DNA of 64,000 bases from Rhizobium sp. BT04 (GTDB lineage: Bacteria; Pseudomonadota; Alphaproteobacteria; Rhizobiales; Rhizobiaceae): NCBI RefSeq assembly GCF_030053135.1, contig NZ_CP125647.1:62001-126000 (forward strand). Direction: 5' to 3'. How positions within the stretch are numbered: position 1 is the first letter of the stretch; every line of letters begins with the position of its first letter. The notes under the pieces are model-generated. The model had not been told where the DNA came from and made no database searches. It worked only from the letters and a program-made list of their open reading frames with translations. A program made the position numbers and the translations under genes. Of the stretch, positions 17,635-26,578 are shown piece after piece.

Positions 17635-19028
17635 TGCCGGAGACGCCAGAACATTTCGCTGCCGCAGGGCGCCGTTTCGATACCGTCCTCATCGCCAATC
17701 GCGGCGAGATCGCCGCCCGGATTCAGCGCGCCTGCCGCGAACTCGGCCTGAAGACGGTTGCCATCTGCTCCGAGGCGGACAGGCAAGCGCCCTATATCAA
17801 GACCGCAGACAGTTTTCTCTGCATCGGTCCGTCGACTGCGGGCAAGAGCTACCTCAATCAGGATGCCATTCTTCTCGCCGCCCGCCTGACCGGCGCGGGC
17901 GCCATCCATCCCGGCTACGGTTTTCTGTCGGAAAACGCCGCATTCGCCGGCGCGGTTGAAAAGGCCGGGCTGGTCTTCATCGGCCCGACGGCGTCATCGA
18001 TCGCGACCATGGGCGACAAGATCGCGGCAAAGCGGGCGATGATGGCGGCCGGCGTCCCCTGCGTTCCCGGCCCGGATAGCGCGCTACCCGACGACCCGGC
18101 ATCGGTCGAGCGCATCGCACGGGAGATCGGCTATCCCGTCATCGTCAAGGCGTCAGGAGGCGGTGGCGGGCGTGGCATGCGCGTCGTGCTAGAGGCCGGC
18201 CAGTTGCATGAAGCGATCGCGCTGACACGGGAAGAGGCGCGCAAGGCCTTCGGCTCGCCCTCGCTCTATATGGAGAAATTCCTCCAGCATCCGCGCCATG
18301 TCGAGATTCAGGTCATTTGCGACGACCACGGCAATGCCGTGTGGCTGGGTCACCGGGATTGCTCGATGCAGCGCCGCCATCAGAAAGTGGTGGAAGAGGC
18401 GCCGGCGCCCGGGATCGCGCCCGATATCATCCAACCGGTCGGCATGGCTTGCGTAGAGGCCTGCCGCCAGAACGGCTACCGCGGCGTCGGCACGTTCGAA
18501 TTCCTCTATGAGGACGGCGCCTTCTATTTCATCGAAATGAACACGCGGCTTCAGGTCGAGCATCCCGTCACCGAGCTGACGAGCGGGGTGGATATCGTCC
18601 AGGCGCAGATAAAAGCAGCCCAGGGTGACGTTCTGAACCTCATCCAGGGCGAGGTGACCTGCGAAGGCCACTCTTTCGAATGCCGCATCAATGCCGAGGA
18701 TCCCGACACCTTCCTGCCGTCGGCAGGGGTCGTCACCCATCTGGCTTTGCCGCAGGGGCCGGGCATCCGCGTCGATACGCATATTCATGCCGGCTACAGG
18801 GTTTCGCCCTATTACGACTCGCTGATCGCCAAGCTGATCGTCCACGCGCCGACGCGGGCGAAAGCGATGGCCAAAATGTGCGAGGCGCTTGCCGGCACCG
18901 AGATCGAGGGCATCGCCACCAACATCCCCTTCCTGCGCGCCCTGTTCGAGGATCACGCCTTCGCGCGCGGCCAGACCGACATCCACTATCTCGAGCAATG
19001 GCTGAAGCTGCGGAGGGCGGCGGCGTGA
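17634..19028 (+). CDS. biotin carboxylase (AccC paralogue)
   Basis: 464 residues. ATP-grasp biotin carboxylase with all main elements: IANRGEIAARI at the N-terminus, KASGGGGGRGMR (glycine-rich lid, about 177-188), the HPRHVEIQ and RDCSMQRRHQKVVEE segments, EMNTRLQVEHPVTE (catalytic, about 302-315) and the C-terminal domain with the substrate loop GYRVSPYYDSLIAKLI. It carboxylates biotin on the carrier using ATP and bicarbonate. It overlaps both neighbours by one to four bases, so the operon is translationally coupled. Start ATG 17634. Confidence 0.95.
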   Translation: MPETPEHFAAAGRRFDTVLIANRGEIAARIQRACRELGLKTVAICSEADRQAPYIKTADSFLCIGPSTAGKSYLNQDAILLAARLTGAGAIHPGYGFLSENAAFAGAVEKAGLVFIGPTASSIATMGDKIAAKRAMMAAGVPCVPGPDSALPDDPASVERIAREIGYPVIVKASGGGGGRGMRVVLEAGQLHEAIALTREEARKAFGSPSLYMEKFLQHPRHVEIQVICDDHGNAVWLGHRDCSMQRRHQKVVEEAPAPGIAPDIIQPVGMACVEACRQNGYRGVGTFEFLYEDGAFYFIEMNTRLQVEHPVTELTSGVDIVQAQIKAAQGDVLNLIQGEVTCEGHSFECRINAEDPDTFLPSAGVVTHLALPQGPGIRVDTHIHAGYRVSPYYDSLIAKLIVHAPTRAKAMAKMCEALAGTEIEGIATNIPFLRALFEDHAFARGQTDIHYLEQWLKLRRAAA

Positions 19029-19447
19029 GCGCGATCGATTTCAGCGATCCCACAACCATTGCGTTCCTCACCGACGCGCTGACGGCTGCCGGAGTGGAGG
19101 GCCTCGAGATCTCCCGGCCGGACGGACAGCTTCGCATCGTCGTTTCGGGGGAGGGCGCCCGGATCGGCGCGCACGAAGCCGCAGGCCGCGCTCCAGGCCC
19201 CACATCGGCGGTCGTGAAGGCGCCGGTTGCCGGACATTTCTGCGCCGCATATCCGGCCGCCCCGGCCGTATCCGGAAATCTGCCGCGCTCCGTATCCGAC
19301 GCCGATATCCTCGGTTTCGTCAGGGTAGGGCATGTCCTGCTTCCCCTTTGCGCCGGCCGTTCGGGTGTTTTGACCAAGCTGCTTGCCGAGCCCGGCGCCC
19401 TGGTCGGCTTCGGCGACCCTCTGTTCGAAATCGAGCTGCCATCATGA
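19025..19447 (+). CDS. degenerate biotin-carrier-like protein without the biotin lysine
   Basis: 140 residues from GTG 19025, which overlaps the previous stop (GTGA); an open frame continues further upstream but lies inside the carboxylase gene. The N-terminus (IDFSDPTTIAFLTDALTAAG) and the strand VVKAPVAGHF match the order seen in the true carrier encoded at 17203. Where that protein has EAMKV, this one has LPLCAGRSG, so no lysine is available for biotin. It ends with a normal carrier strand (GALVGFGDPLFEIEL). It may be a structural subunit of the carboxyltransferase complex. The gene overlaps pxpB by four bases (ATGA). Confidence 0.75.
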   Translation: MSAIDFSDPTTIAFLTDALTAAGVEGLEISRPDGQLRIVVSGEGARIGAHEAAGRAPGPTSAVVKAPVAGHFCAAYPAAPAVSGNLPRSVSDADILGFVRVGHVLLPLCAGRSGVLTKLLAEPGALVGFGDPLFEIELPS

Positions 19448-20151
19448 TCGCCACGACGAACAGACATGCCTCGGGACGCGAAATCGTTCCGGCTACCCAA
19501 AGCCGGGCGCGGGTTTCCGCGATCGGCGCCAGATCCTTTCTGCTCGAGGCGCCAGGCGATTTCGATCTCATCGCGCAACGGCGGATCTGGGCGCTGTCCC
19601 AGACGGTGAAGGGCTGGACGGACCTTGCCGAAAACATTCCGGGGATGACCAACCTGCTGGTGATCTTCAAGGAGACGCCCGAAGATCCCGATGCGGTGGT
19701 CGCCCGGCTGCTGGAGGCATGGGAGAACGCCCAGAGCATCAATCTCAACGGCAAGACCATCGAGATCCCCGTCCATTACGGCGGCGAACATGCGACCGAT
19801 CTTCCCGCCCTTTGCGATCTCTCGGGGCTCAGCGACCGCGAGGTCGTCCGCATCCATCATGAAGCCACCTATCGTGTCTTCGCCTTGGGCAGCGCGCCGG
19901 GTTTCGGTTATCTGCATGGCCTCGATCCGCGCATCTACATGCCGCGAAAAACTGTGCCGTCGCTGAAGATGCCGAAGGGCTGCGTGACCATCGGCGGCAT
20001 GCAGACCGGCGTCGCCATGCTGACCGGCCCCAACGGCTGGAATTCCATCGGCTTCGCATCACTGCAGATGTTCGACCCAACTTCGCCGACCCCCGCGCTG
20101 ATGGCGCCGGGAGATACGGTGCGGTTCCTGCCGGCAAGGATCGAGCTATGA
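19444..20151 (+). CDS. pxpB: PxpB / KipI-family subunit (5-oxoprolinase subunit B)
   Basis: 235 residues from ATG 19444 (overlap ATGA). Cyclophilin-like KipI/allophanate-hydrolase subunit 1 fold: LAENIPGMTNLLVIF near residue 60, IPVHYGG near 105, the hallmark GSAPGFGYLHGLDPRIYMPRK (about 150-170), and TGPNGWNSIG near 195. With PxpC it forms the part that activates the lactam; in urea carboxylase the same fold pair is the carboxyltransferase. An N-terminal extension of about 25 residues precedes the conserved part. Confidence 0.92.
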   Translation: MIATTNRHASGREIVPATQSRARVSAIGARSFLLEAPGDFDLIAQRRIWALSQTVKGWTDLAENIPGMTNLLVIFKETPEDPDAVVARLLEAWENAQSINLNGKTIEIPVHYGGEHATDLPALCDLSGLSDREVVRIHHEATYRVFALGSAPGFGYLHGLDPRIYMPRKTVPSLKMPKGCVTIGGMQTGVAMLTGPNGWNSIGFASLQMFDPTSPTPALMAPGDTVRFLPARIEL

Positions 20152-21143
20152 TCGAAATCTTGGAAAGCGGCCCTTTCAACACGGTGCAGGATCTGGGACG
20201 CCCCGGCTATCGCGACATTGGCGTATCGGCGAGCGGCGCCATGGATCCGCTTGCGGTGAGGATCGGCAATATTCTCGTCGGCAATGACGAAAATGCGGCG
20301 GTGATCGAGGTGCAGACCTTTCCGTTGAGGCTGCGTTTCGAGCGGCGCACCGTCTTTGCCGTGACCGGCGCCGACGGCCATGTCAGTCTCGACGGATCGG
20401 AACTCATTCCCTGGTGCGCCTATACGGCGGAGCCCGGACAGATTCTCCAGCTGCAGCAGCCCCCACGGCTGGCGCGGGCCTATATTTCGGTCGGAGGCGG
20501 GCTGGATATTCCCGTGGTCATGGGGTCGCGAAGCACGTCGCTGCGCGGCGGCTTCGGCGGCAATGACGGCCGGCCTCTGGCGAAGGGCGATCGGATTGCA
20601 GTCGGCGAGGACTTGGAGATGGCCATGCTACCGCCCACGGGCCTCGCCGTCGTCGAGCCGACCGTGGCACTGCGCGAGGTCTTCCCGGCGCCCGTCGACG
20701 GCACGCTGCCGATCCGCGCCCTGCCGGCCGGCGAGCACGATCTTTTTGCTGGAGACGGCGAAGCCTTCTGGAGCCAGACCTGGAAGATTTCCTCGCGAAG
20801 CGACCGCACGGGCTACCGTCTGTCCGGCGAGCCGATCACACCGACCGCATCGATCGAGATGCGCTCCCACGGCGTCGTGCCCGGCGTCATCCAGGTTCCG
20901 CCCGGCGGCGAGCCGATCGTACAGATGAGCGATGCAAACACTGCCGGCGGATACCCGAAGATTGCCGGCGTGATCGAGTGCGATCTCTGGCGGCTCGGGC
21001 AGGCCCGCATCGGCACCCGCCTGAAATTCGTTCGCTCGACGCATGCGGAGGCGCGCAGGGTTGAACAGGCTGTCGCCCGCTATGTCGAAGACGTCAGGCA
21101 GACATCCGGGATGGTCAAACGCGCCCTGAAGGCGATGGCTTAA
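20148..21143 (+). CDS. pxpC: PxpC / KipA-family subunit (biotin-dependent carboxyltransferase type)
   Basis: 331 residues, overlapping pxpB by four bases. KipA/AHS2 domain: IEILESGPFNTVQDLGRPGY at the start, SGAMDPLAVRIGNILVGN, VGGGLDIPVVMGSRSTS near 118-134, SDRTGYRLSG near 218-227 and GYPKIAGVIECDLW near 265. It forms a complex with PxpB. The family name in databases refers to the carboxyltransferase activity of its relative in urea amidolyase, which is significant here because biotin carboxylase and carrier genes are in the same operon. Confidence 0.93.
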   Translation: MIEILESGPFNTVQDLGRPGYRDIGVSASGAMDPLAVRIGNILVGNDENAAVIEVQTFPLRLRFERRTVFAVTGADGHVSLDGSELIPWCAYTAEPGQILQLQQPPRLARAYISVGGGLDIPVVMGSRSTSLRGGFGGNDGRPLAKGDRIAVGEDLEMAMLPPTGLAVVEPTVALREVFPAPVDGTLPIRALPAGEHDLFAGDGEAFWSQTWKISSRSDRTGYRLSGEPITPTASIEMRSHGVVPGVIQVPPGGEPIVQMSDANTAGGYPKIAGVIECDLWRLGQARIGTRLKFVRSTHAEARRVEQAVARYVEDVRQTSGMVKRALKAMA

Positions 21144-21164
21144 GGCCATCGAAAGGAGGAACTG

Positions 21165-21932
21165 ATGAAAATCGATCTGAATTCCGACATGGGCGAAGGA
21201 TTTGGTCCCTACCGGCTGTGCGACGACGAATCGATGATGAAAATTGTCTCGTCGGCCAATATCGCCTGCGGTTTCCACGGCGGCGACCCGGATACGATGG
21301 GGCGCATGGTGCGGCTGGCAAAACAGAATGGCGTCGGCATCGGCGCGCATCCCGGCCTGCCCGATCGGCTCGGCTTCGGCCGGCGGGAAATACCGTTTCC
21401 GGCGGACGAGCTTCGCCAGCAGATGCTCTACCAGCTCGGCGCGTTGATGGCGATCGCCAGAGCCGAGCGGGTCACCGTCTCTCATATCAGCTTCCATGCG
21501 GCCATGGGCAATATGGTCAATCGCGATCCTGTGCTCGCCGACCTGATGATGGATGCGATCGCCACCGTCGACGCCAATCTGGTCGTCTTCGTCACGTCAG
21601 GCAGCGAGATCCAGCAGGCGGCCAAACGCGCGCGCTTGAAGACGCTGGCGCTTTTCCTTGCGGACCGGGCTTATGACGCCGAGGGCAGACTTGTCGCCCG
21701 CGGGCTCGCTGGCGCCCTCGTCAAGGATGAAGCCGCCGTTCGCGCACGCGTACGACAATTCCTCCTCGAAGGAACCGTCACGACGATCGATGGCGCCGTG
21801 ATCGCGATGCCGGCGCGTTCCATTCTCGTCCACAGTGACACGCCCGGCGCGCTGGAGCTTGCCCGCATCGTGCGCGGCGAGATCGAAGCCACGGGTGCGG
21901 CGCTCGCGCCTGCCGCCGAACTCGCCGACTGA
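21165..21932 (+). CDS. pxpA: PxpA / LamB-YcsF family lactam hydrolase subunit
   Basis: 255 residues of the LamB/YcsF family: IDLNSDMGEGFGPY at residues 3-16, SSANIACGFHGGDP (metal/active site), GIGAHPGLPDRLGFGRR, and VHSDTPGALELA near the C-terminus. In 5-oxoprolinase PxpA completes ATP-dependent opening of pyroglutamate to glutamate. GAAAGGAGG precedes the ATG. It closes the coupled run of biotin and pxp genes. Confidence 0.93.
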   Translation: MKIDLNSDMGEGFGPYRLCDDESMMKIVSSANIACGFHGGDPDTMGRMVRLAKQNGVGIGAHPGLPDRLGFGRREIPFPADELRQQMLYQLGALMAIARAERVTVSHISFHAAMGNMVNRDPVLADLMMDAIATVDANLVVFVTSGSEIQQAAKRARLKTLALFLADRAYDAEGRLVARGLAGALVKDEAAVRARVRQFLLEGTVTTIDGAVIAMPARSILVHSDTPGALELARIVRGEIEATGAALAPAAELAD

Positions 21933-21992
21933 CATAACCCGATCGCCTGCGGCGGTCTTCCCACTTCAATCTCTCATCGAAGGACCATGTCG

Positions 21993-23195
21993 ATGTCCGT
22001 CATCGCAGACCGCCTGAAAAACGTCTCCATATCCGCATCCGCCGCCATGACCCAGCGCGCCCGGGAACTGGCCGCCAAAGGCATCAAGGTCGTCAGCCTT
22101 TCGTCCGGCGAGCCGGATTTCCCCACCCCGGCACACGCGATCGAGGCCGCCCATGCGGCGGCACTTGCTGGCGATACGAAATATCCGCCGATGGACGGGA
22201 CACCGGCGCTCAAAGCCGCGATCATCCGGAAGTTCAAGCGGGACAACAATCTCGACTACGATGCCAGCCAGATCGTTGTGTCGGGCGGCGGCAAGCAGGT
22301 GATCTTCAATGCGATGCTGGCAACCTGCAATCCGGGTGACGAGGTCGTCATTCCCACGCCCTCCTGGGTCAGCTATGCCGACATCGTCAAATTCGCCGGC
22401 GGCATCCCGGTCGCCGTTCCCTGCCACGAGCAGGCCGGCTTCAAGCTGCGTCCGGAGGATCTGGAGGCGGCGATCACGCCGCGCACCAAATGGCTCTTCC
22501 TGAATTTTCCGAACAATCCGACCGGGGCAGCCTGCTCCCGGTCGGAGATGGCCGCCATCGCCGAGGTCATGCTGCGTCATCCCAATGTCTGGATCATGAC
22601 CGACGACATCTACGAACACCTGGTCTATGACGACTTCCAGTTCTGCACCATCGCTGAAGTCGAACCCAGGCTCTATGAGCGCGTCCTGACGATGAACGGC
22701 GTCTCCAAGGCCTACGCGATGACCGGCTGGCGGCTCGGTTTTTGCGCGGGGCCGAAAGATCTGATCTCGGCCGTCAGCAACGTCAACGGCCAGAATGGCG
22801 GCGGCATCGCCACACTCACCCAGGCGGCCGCAACCGCGGCCCTCGACGGGCCTCAGGATCTCTTGAAGGAGCGTGCCGCGATCTACAGGGAAAGACGCGA
22901 TTTCGTCCTCGACAAATTGTCTGAGGTGGAAGGGTTGCGCTGCCATAAGCCCGAAGGCGCCTTCTATATCTATCCCAACATATCGGGGCTGATCGGCAAG
23001 ACCAGCAAGGGCGGGCGCAAGATCGAGACCGATGTCGATTTCGTTATGGCGCTCGTCGACGAGCATCATGTCGCGACCGTGCAAGGCGCGGCTTACGGAA
23101 TGAGCCCCTTCTTCCGTATTTCGTACGCGACAAGCATGGAAAAACTTGGCGAGGGCTGCGCCCGTATCGCTGACTTCTGTAAAGATATGCGCTGA
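21993..23195 (+). CDS. class I/II aminotransferase, aspartate-aminotransferase type
   Basis: 400 residues from ATG 21993, preferred over ATG 21987 because GAAGGA then has an 8-base spacing. Fold type I PLP enzyme of the AspC Ib group: SLSSGEPDFPTP, LNFPNNPTGA, TDDIYEHLVYDDF, the PLP lysine Lys239 in NGVSKAYAMTGWRLG, and FRISYATS near the C-terminus (substrate carboxylate Arg). It converts an amino acid to its 2-oxo acid. It lies 60 bp after pxpA in the same direction, as if transaminating the glutamate-type product of lactam opening. Confidence 0.93.
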   Translation: MSVIADRLKNVSISASAAMTQRARELAAKGIKVVSLSSGEPDFPTPAHAIEAAHAAALAGDTKYPPMDGTPALKAAIIRKFKRDNNLDYDASQIVVSGGGKQVIFNAMLATCNPGDEVVIPTPSWVSYADIVKFAGGIPVAVPCHEQAGFKLRPEDLEAAITPRTKWLFLNFPNNPTGAACSRSEMAAIAEVMLRHPNVWIMTDDIYEHLVYDDFQFCTIAEVEPRLYERVLTMNGVSKAYAMTGWRLGFCAGPKDLISAVSNVNGQNGGGIATLTQAAATAALDGPQDLLKERAAIYRERRDFVLDKLSEVEGLRCHKPEGAFYIYPNISGLIGKTSKGGRKIETDVDFVMALVDEHHVATVQGAAYGMSPFFRISYATSMEKLGEGCARIADFCKDMR

Positions 23196-23207
23196 AGGGG
23201 CGGCGCC

Positions 23208-24113
23208 TCAGTCCTTCAGCCGCGCCGTCAGCTCGACAAGGATGTCGCGGACGGCAAGGGCCGGTTCCGACAGGGGGTTCTGGTCGGAAACGCAAAGCGA
23301 CAGGGTTTCCTCGATGCGAGGCGAGACGAGCCGGCAGATCAGCGGCTCGCTCGATTCCGAGACGATGCGATCGGCGATGGCTTTCGGCATGATGGTCGCG
23401 CCGAGACCGCTGCCGACCGCGCGGGCCAGCGTCCGGACGATTTCGACTTCCGCCACGACCTTCAAATTAGTGCGGGTGCGGGTGAAGGCGGTATCGACCG
23501 CGCGGCGGACGAAATTATAGGCCGGCGGCAACAGCAGCGGTATTCCGTCAAGCGCGTTGACCGGAACGGGTTTCGCATCCGCTTCGATGGAAAAATCCCG
23601 GTGGGCGACCAGGAAAAACTCTTCGCTGAGGATCGGTTCGAACCGTACGCCCTTGATCGGCCCAGTGCCATGCAGAAGCGCCATCTCCAGCCGGCCGTTC
23701 ATGATCATCTGGCTATAGGTCTGTCCGACGCTTTCGGTCAGATGCAGCAGGATGCCGGGATGCCGTTTGCGGGTTTCCGCCAGCAGGTCGACCGAGAGGG
23801 TCGCCGCGCTGCTGAACGGCACGAGGCCGACGGACACGCGCCCGGCCAGCGAATTGCCGGCGGCCGATGCATCGGCTTGCGCCTGCTCCATCTGCCGGAG
23901 GATAATCTGCGCATGGCGATATACCGCGTGTCCGGCATCCGTCATGCTGACGCCCTGCTGGCTGCGGATCAGCAGCTTGTGGCCGAAATGCTCTTCCAGC
24001 GCCGCAAGCTGCTGGCTCAGAGCCGGCTGGGCGATATGCAAAAGATCCGCCGCTCGCGTGATGCTGCCGCTGTCGACGATCACGATGAAAGATTTGAGGC
24101 GTCTGATGTCCAT
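23208..24113 (-). CDS. LysR-family transcriptional regulator (Nac/Cbl-like)
   Basis: 301 residues from ATG 24113; in-frame starts upstream (24257 or 24149) add non-homologous residues. The helix-turn-helix is LKSFIVIVDSGSITRAADLLHIAQPALSQQLAALE, followed by LLIRSQQGVSMTDAG. The effector domain is the NAC-like type (GRVSVGLVPFSSAATLSVDLL, LPPAYNFVRRAVD). It is divergent from the SDR/amino-acid importer operon, with about 230 bp between, and its 3' end meets the aminotransferase gene. Likely controls the importer operon. Confidence 0.92.
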   Translation of the reverse strand: MDIRRLKSFIVIVDSGSITRAADLLHIAQPALSQQLAALEEHFGHKLLIRSQQGVSMTDAGHAVYRHAQIILRQMEQAQADASAAGNSLAGRVSVGLVPFSSAATLSVDLLAETRKRHPGILLHLTESVGQTYSQMIMNGRLEMALLHGTGPIKGVRFEPILSEEFFLVAHRDFSIEADAKPVPVNALDGIPLLLPPAYNFVRRAVDTAFTRTRTNLKVVAEVEIVRTLARAVGSGLGATIMPKAIADRIVSESSEPLICRLVSPRIEETLSLCVSDQNPLSEPALAVRDILVELTARLKD

Positions 24114-24345
24114 GGGGATCGGGGTACCATTCTGATCTGCGAGTTGCATGTTTGCAGACGCGCATTGCTTTTGCAACGCGAGGCCGTCTGAGACGAGGCT
24201 GCGAGAGAATGCCGGCGTCGCCGCTTTCTCTTCTTCAGCAGGGGGCACCCGCTCCATAACCGTTGCTTATTGCTCCAGAGATAATCGGTCTTAGGCAAGG
24301 GGTTAAAGCTTCGCTACTGTCTCTAACAACAACAAGGGAACGACA

Positions 24346-25119
24346 ATGCCATTCTCCGACTACAAGACCGCACTGGTGACTGGCGCATCCTCCGGGATCG
24401 GCGCAGCCGTGGTTGAGCGGCTTCGTCGGGAGAACATCGAAGTCCATGCCGTTGCCCGCAGCGCCGAAGCGCTGCAGCGGCTGGCCGAGCGCACGGGCTG
24501 CATCGCCCACGCTATCGATGTGACCGATCGGCCGGCCATGGCCGCGCTCGCGCGTCGGGTGGAATTCGACATTCTCGTCAACAATGCCGGCGTCGACCGG
24601 CCGAAAAAGTTCCTGGAAGCCGACGAGGGCGATATCGATCTCATCGTCGACGTCAATCTCCGGGCGGTTCTGCATCTCTGCCGCCTGGTCGTGCCGGGCA
24701 TGGTGGCGCGAGACCGCGGCCACGTCATCAACATCTCGTCGATCGCCGGCGCCTATAATTTCGGCGGCAACTCATCCTATCACGCCACCAAAGCAGGCGT
24801 GAGCATGCTGTCCAACCAGCTGCGCATCGACGCTTTCGGCAAGCGGGTGCGGGTCACGGAAATCTGCCCCGGCCGGGTCGCCACGGACATTTTCAATCAC
24901 GTCCACGGCAATGATCCCAGCATTCGGGAACGGTTCATCGACGGTTTCGAACTGCCGCAGGCCGCCGATATCGCCGACGCGATCGCCTTCGCCATATCGG
25001 CTCCGGTCGCCGTCAACATCGGACATATGGAGATCACGCCGACACTGCAGGTCATGGGTGGCCTGCAGACCGCAAGACCGCAGCCGAAGACAGATCCATC
25101 CGGGGAGCCAACTCCGTGA
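24346..25119 (+). CDS. short-chain dehydrogenase/reductase
   Basis: 257 residues. Classical SDR: cofactor motif TGASSGIG (12-19), NNAG at about 85, catalytic Ser in INISSIAGAYN, YxxxK in SYHATKAG, then PGRVATD. Arg residues after the first strand (AVARS) suggest NADP(H) preference, though weakly. It is the first gene of an operon with an amino-acid importer and an RraA-type aldolase and overlaps the next gene by four bases, so it probably oxidises or reduces the imported compound or a product. Confidence 0.92.
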   Translation: MPFSDYKTALVTGASSGIGAAVVERLRRENIEVHAVARSAEALQRLAERTGCIAHAIDVTDRPAMAALARRVEFDILVNNAGVDRPKKFLEADEGDIDLIVDVNLRAVLHLCRLVVPGMVARDRGHVINISSIAGAYNFGGNSSYHATKAGVSMLSNQLRIDAFGKRVRVTEICPGRVATDIFNHVHGNDPSIRERFIDGFELPQAADIADAIAFAISAPVAVNIGHMEITPTLQVMGGLQTARPQPKTDPSGEPTP

Positions 25120-25823
25120 GCGGTTTCGACCTTTCGGCAATCCTGGGAAATCCGGAATATGCCGCCATGCTGCTGCATGGCATCGAAATGACCTTCATCA
25201 TCTATGCCGGGTCCTGGTCGCTGGCAATGGCGCTCGCACTTCTGCTGCTGTGCGTACGCCTGTCGCCCTTTCGCTTCGGCGATCCGTTGGTCGCCGCTTA
25301 CGTATCCTACCACCGCAACGTCCCGACGCTGGTTCAGCTCATGCTGTGGTATTTCGGGATTTTCACCCTGATGCCGAACGGGGTCGCGACATGGCTGGCG
25401 AGCCACAATGCCGAGGCGATCTTTGCGGTGATCGGGCTCGGGCTCTGCCAGGCAGCCTATTTCAGCGAGGATCTTCGTTCGGGCGTGCGCTCGGTCGGTC
25501 CCGGCCAGATGCAGGCGGCCCGTGCGCTGGGCCATGGCTACGTCTCGGCGATGCGTTTCGTCATCATGCCGCAGGGCGTGCGCAACGCGCTGCCGCCGCT
25601 CATCAATCACAGCGTCTCCCTGTTCAAGAACAGCAGTCTCGCCGTCGTCATCGGCGCGTCGGAACTGACGCATGCCGTCAAGGAAATCGAAAACCTCAGC
25701 TTCCGCACCTTCGAGATCTATCTGATCGGCACGGTTCTCTACCTCTTCTTCTCGCTCGTGATCATGAGCATCGGCGCCTATCTATCGATGCGCGCAGATC
25801 CCGCCAGGAGTGCGCGCGCATGA
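25116..25823 (+). CDS. polar amino-acid ABC transporter permease
   Basis: 235 residues from GTG 25116 (GTGA overlap with the SDR stop). About five membrane spans of the HisM/GlnP type; conserved loop [31 protein letters not shown] and [25 protein letters not shown]. Inner-membrane half of the importer together with the next permease. Ends with an overlap (ATGA) to its partner. Confidence 0.95.
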   Translation: MSGFDLSAILGNPEYAAMLLHGIEMTFIIYAGSWSLAMALALLLLCVRLSPFRFGDPLVAAYVSYHRNVPTLVQLMLWYFGIFTLMPNGVATWLASHNAEAIFAVIGLGLCQAAYFSEDLRSGVRSVGPGQMQAARALGHGYVSAMRFVIMPQGVRNALPPLINHSVSLFKNSSLAVVIGASELTHAVKEIENLSFRTFEIYLIGTVLYLFFSLVIMSIGAYLSMRADPARSARA

Positions 25824-26578
25824 TCCAGGACATGATCGCCATCGTCCGCGACTACTGGCTGCTGCTCTTGATCGGCCAATATCCGAACGGACCGCTCGGC
25901 GGGCTCGCCAATACGCTGATCCTTTCGGCGCTCAGCATCACTCTGGCTTTTCCGGCCAGCATCCTCTTCGCGCTGGCGCGGCTCTCCAAGTCGCCGCTGC
26001 TGCGCTGGCCTGTCACCGCGCTTGTCTATTTCACCAGGGGCGTGCCGCTCTTGATGCTCATCCTGTGGAGCTATTTCCTGGTTCCGCTCTTGACCGGTGC
26101 CGACGTGCCGAGCTTCGTCACCATGCTGACGACGCTCGTGGTTTATCAGAGCGCGTTTCTCAGCGAAGTCGTCCGTGCGGGCATCGTGGCACTCGGACCG
26201 GGCCAGATGGATGCGGCGCGTGCGCTCGGCCACGGCTATATGGGCGCAATGCGCTTCATCATCCTGCCGCAGGCGCTCTACAACATGATCCCGAGCATTC
26301 TCTCCACCTTCGTCTCGACGATCAAGGACACGACGCTCGGCTATGTGATCAACGTGCCGGACCTGACCTTTGCGGCAAGCCAGGTCAACAACCAGCTCCT
26401 GACGCAACCCTTCCAGGTCTTCCTCATCCTGGCGATCGTCTACTTCGCCATCTGCTGGACGCTCACCTACTTCGCAAATCGCCTCGAGCGCAGCATCACG
26501 CGGCGGCGCGCAGGACTTTCCGGCCTTCCTGCCGCCTCCGTGGTCACGCCGTCGAAAATCGTATCGGAGCAGCTATGA
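25820..26578 (+). CDS. polar amino-acid ABC transporter permease (partner)
   Basis: 252 residues from ATG 25820, overlapping the first permease by four bases. Typical motif [27 protein letters not shown] followed by [15 protein letters not shown]; hydrophobic segments at about 27-50, 63-85, 90-110, 190-215. The C-terminus is longer than in most homologues (about 25 extra residues) and overlaps the ATPase start. Works with the neighbouring permease, ATPase and binding protein. Confidence 0.95.
   Translation: MIQDMIAIVRDYWLLLLIGQYPNGPLGGLANTLILSALSITLAFPASILFALARLSKSPLLRWPVTALVYFTRGVPLLMLILWSYFLVPLLTGADVPSFVTMLTTLVVYQSAFLSEVVRAGIVALGPGQMDAARALGHGYMGAMRFIILPQALYNMIPSILSTFVSTIKDTTLGYVINVPDLTFAASQVNNQLLTQPFQVFLILAIVYFAICWTLTYFANRLERSITRRRAGLSGLPAASVVTPSKIVSEQL

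Noticed and set aside
23190..23222. Small dyad (CTGAAGG/CCTTCAG) at the aminotransferase/LysR convergence
   Set aside because: Stem is short with a 14-base loop and lies mostly in the LysR 3' end; not convincing as a terminator.
24911..26578. 555-codon frame in the importer operon
   Set aside because: Its first 303 codons are an off-frame reading of the SDR and first permease genes; the real permease starts at 25820.
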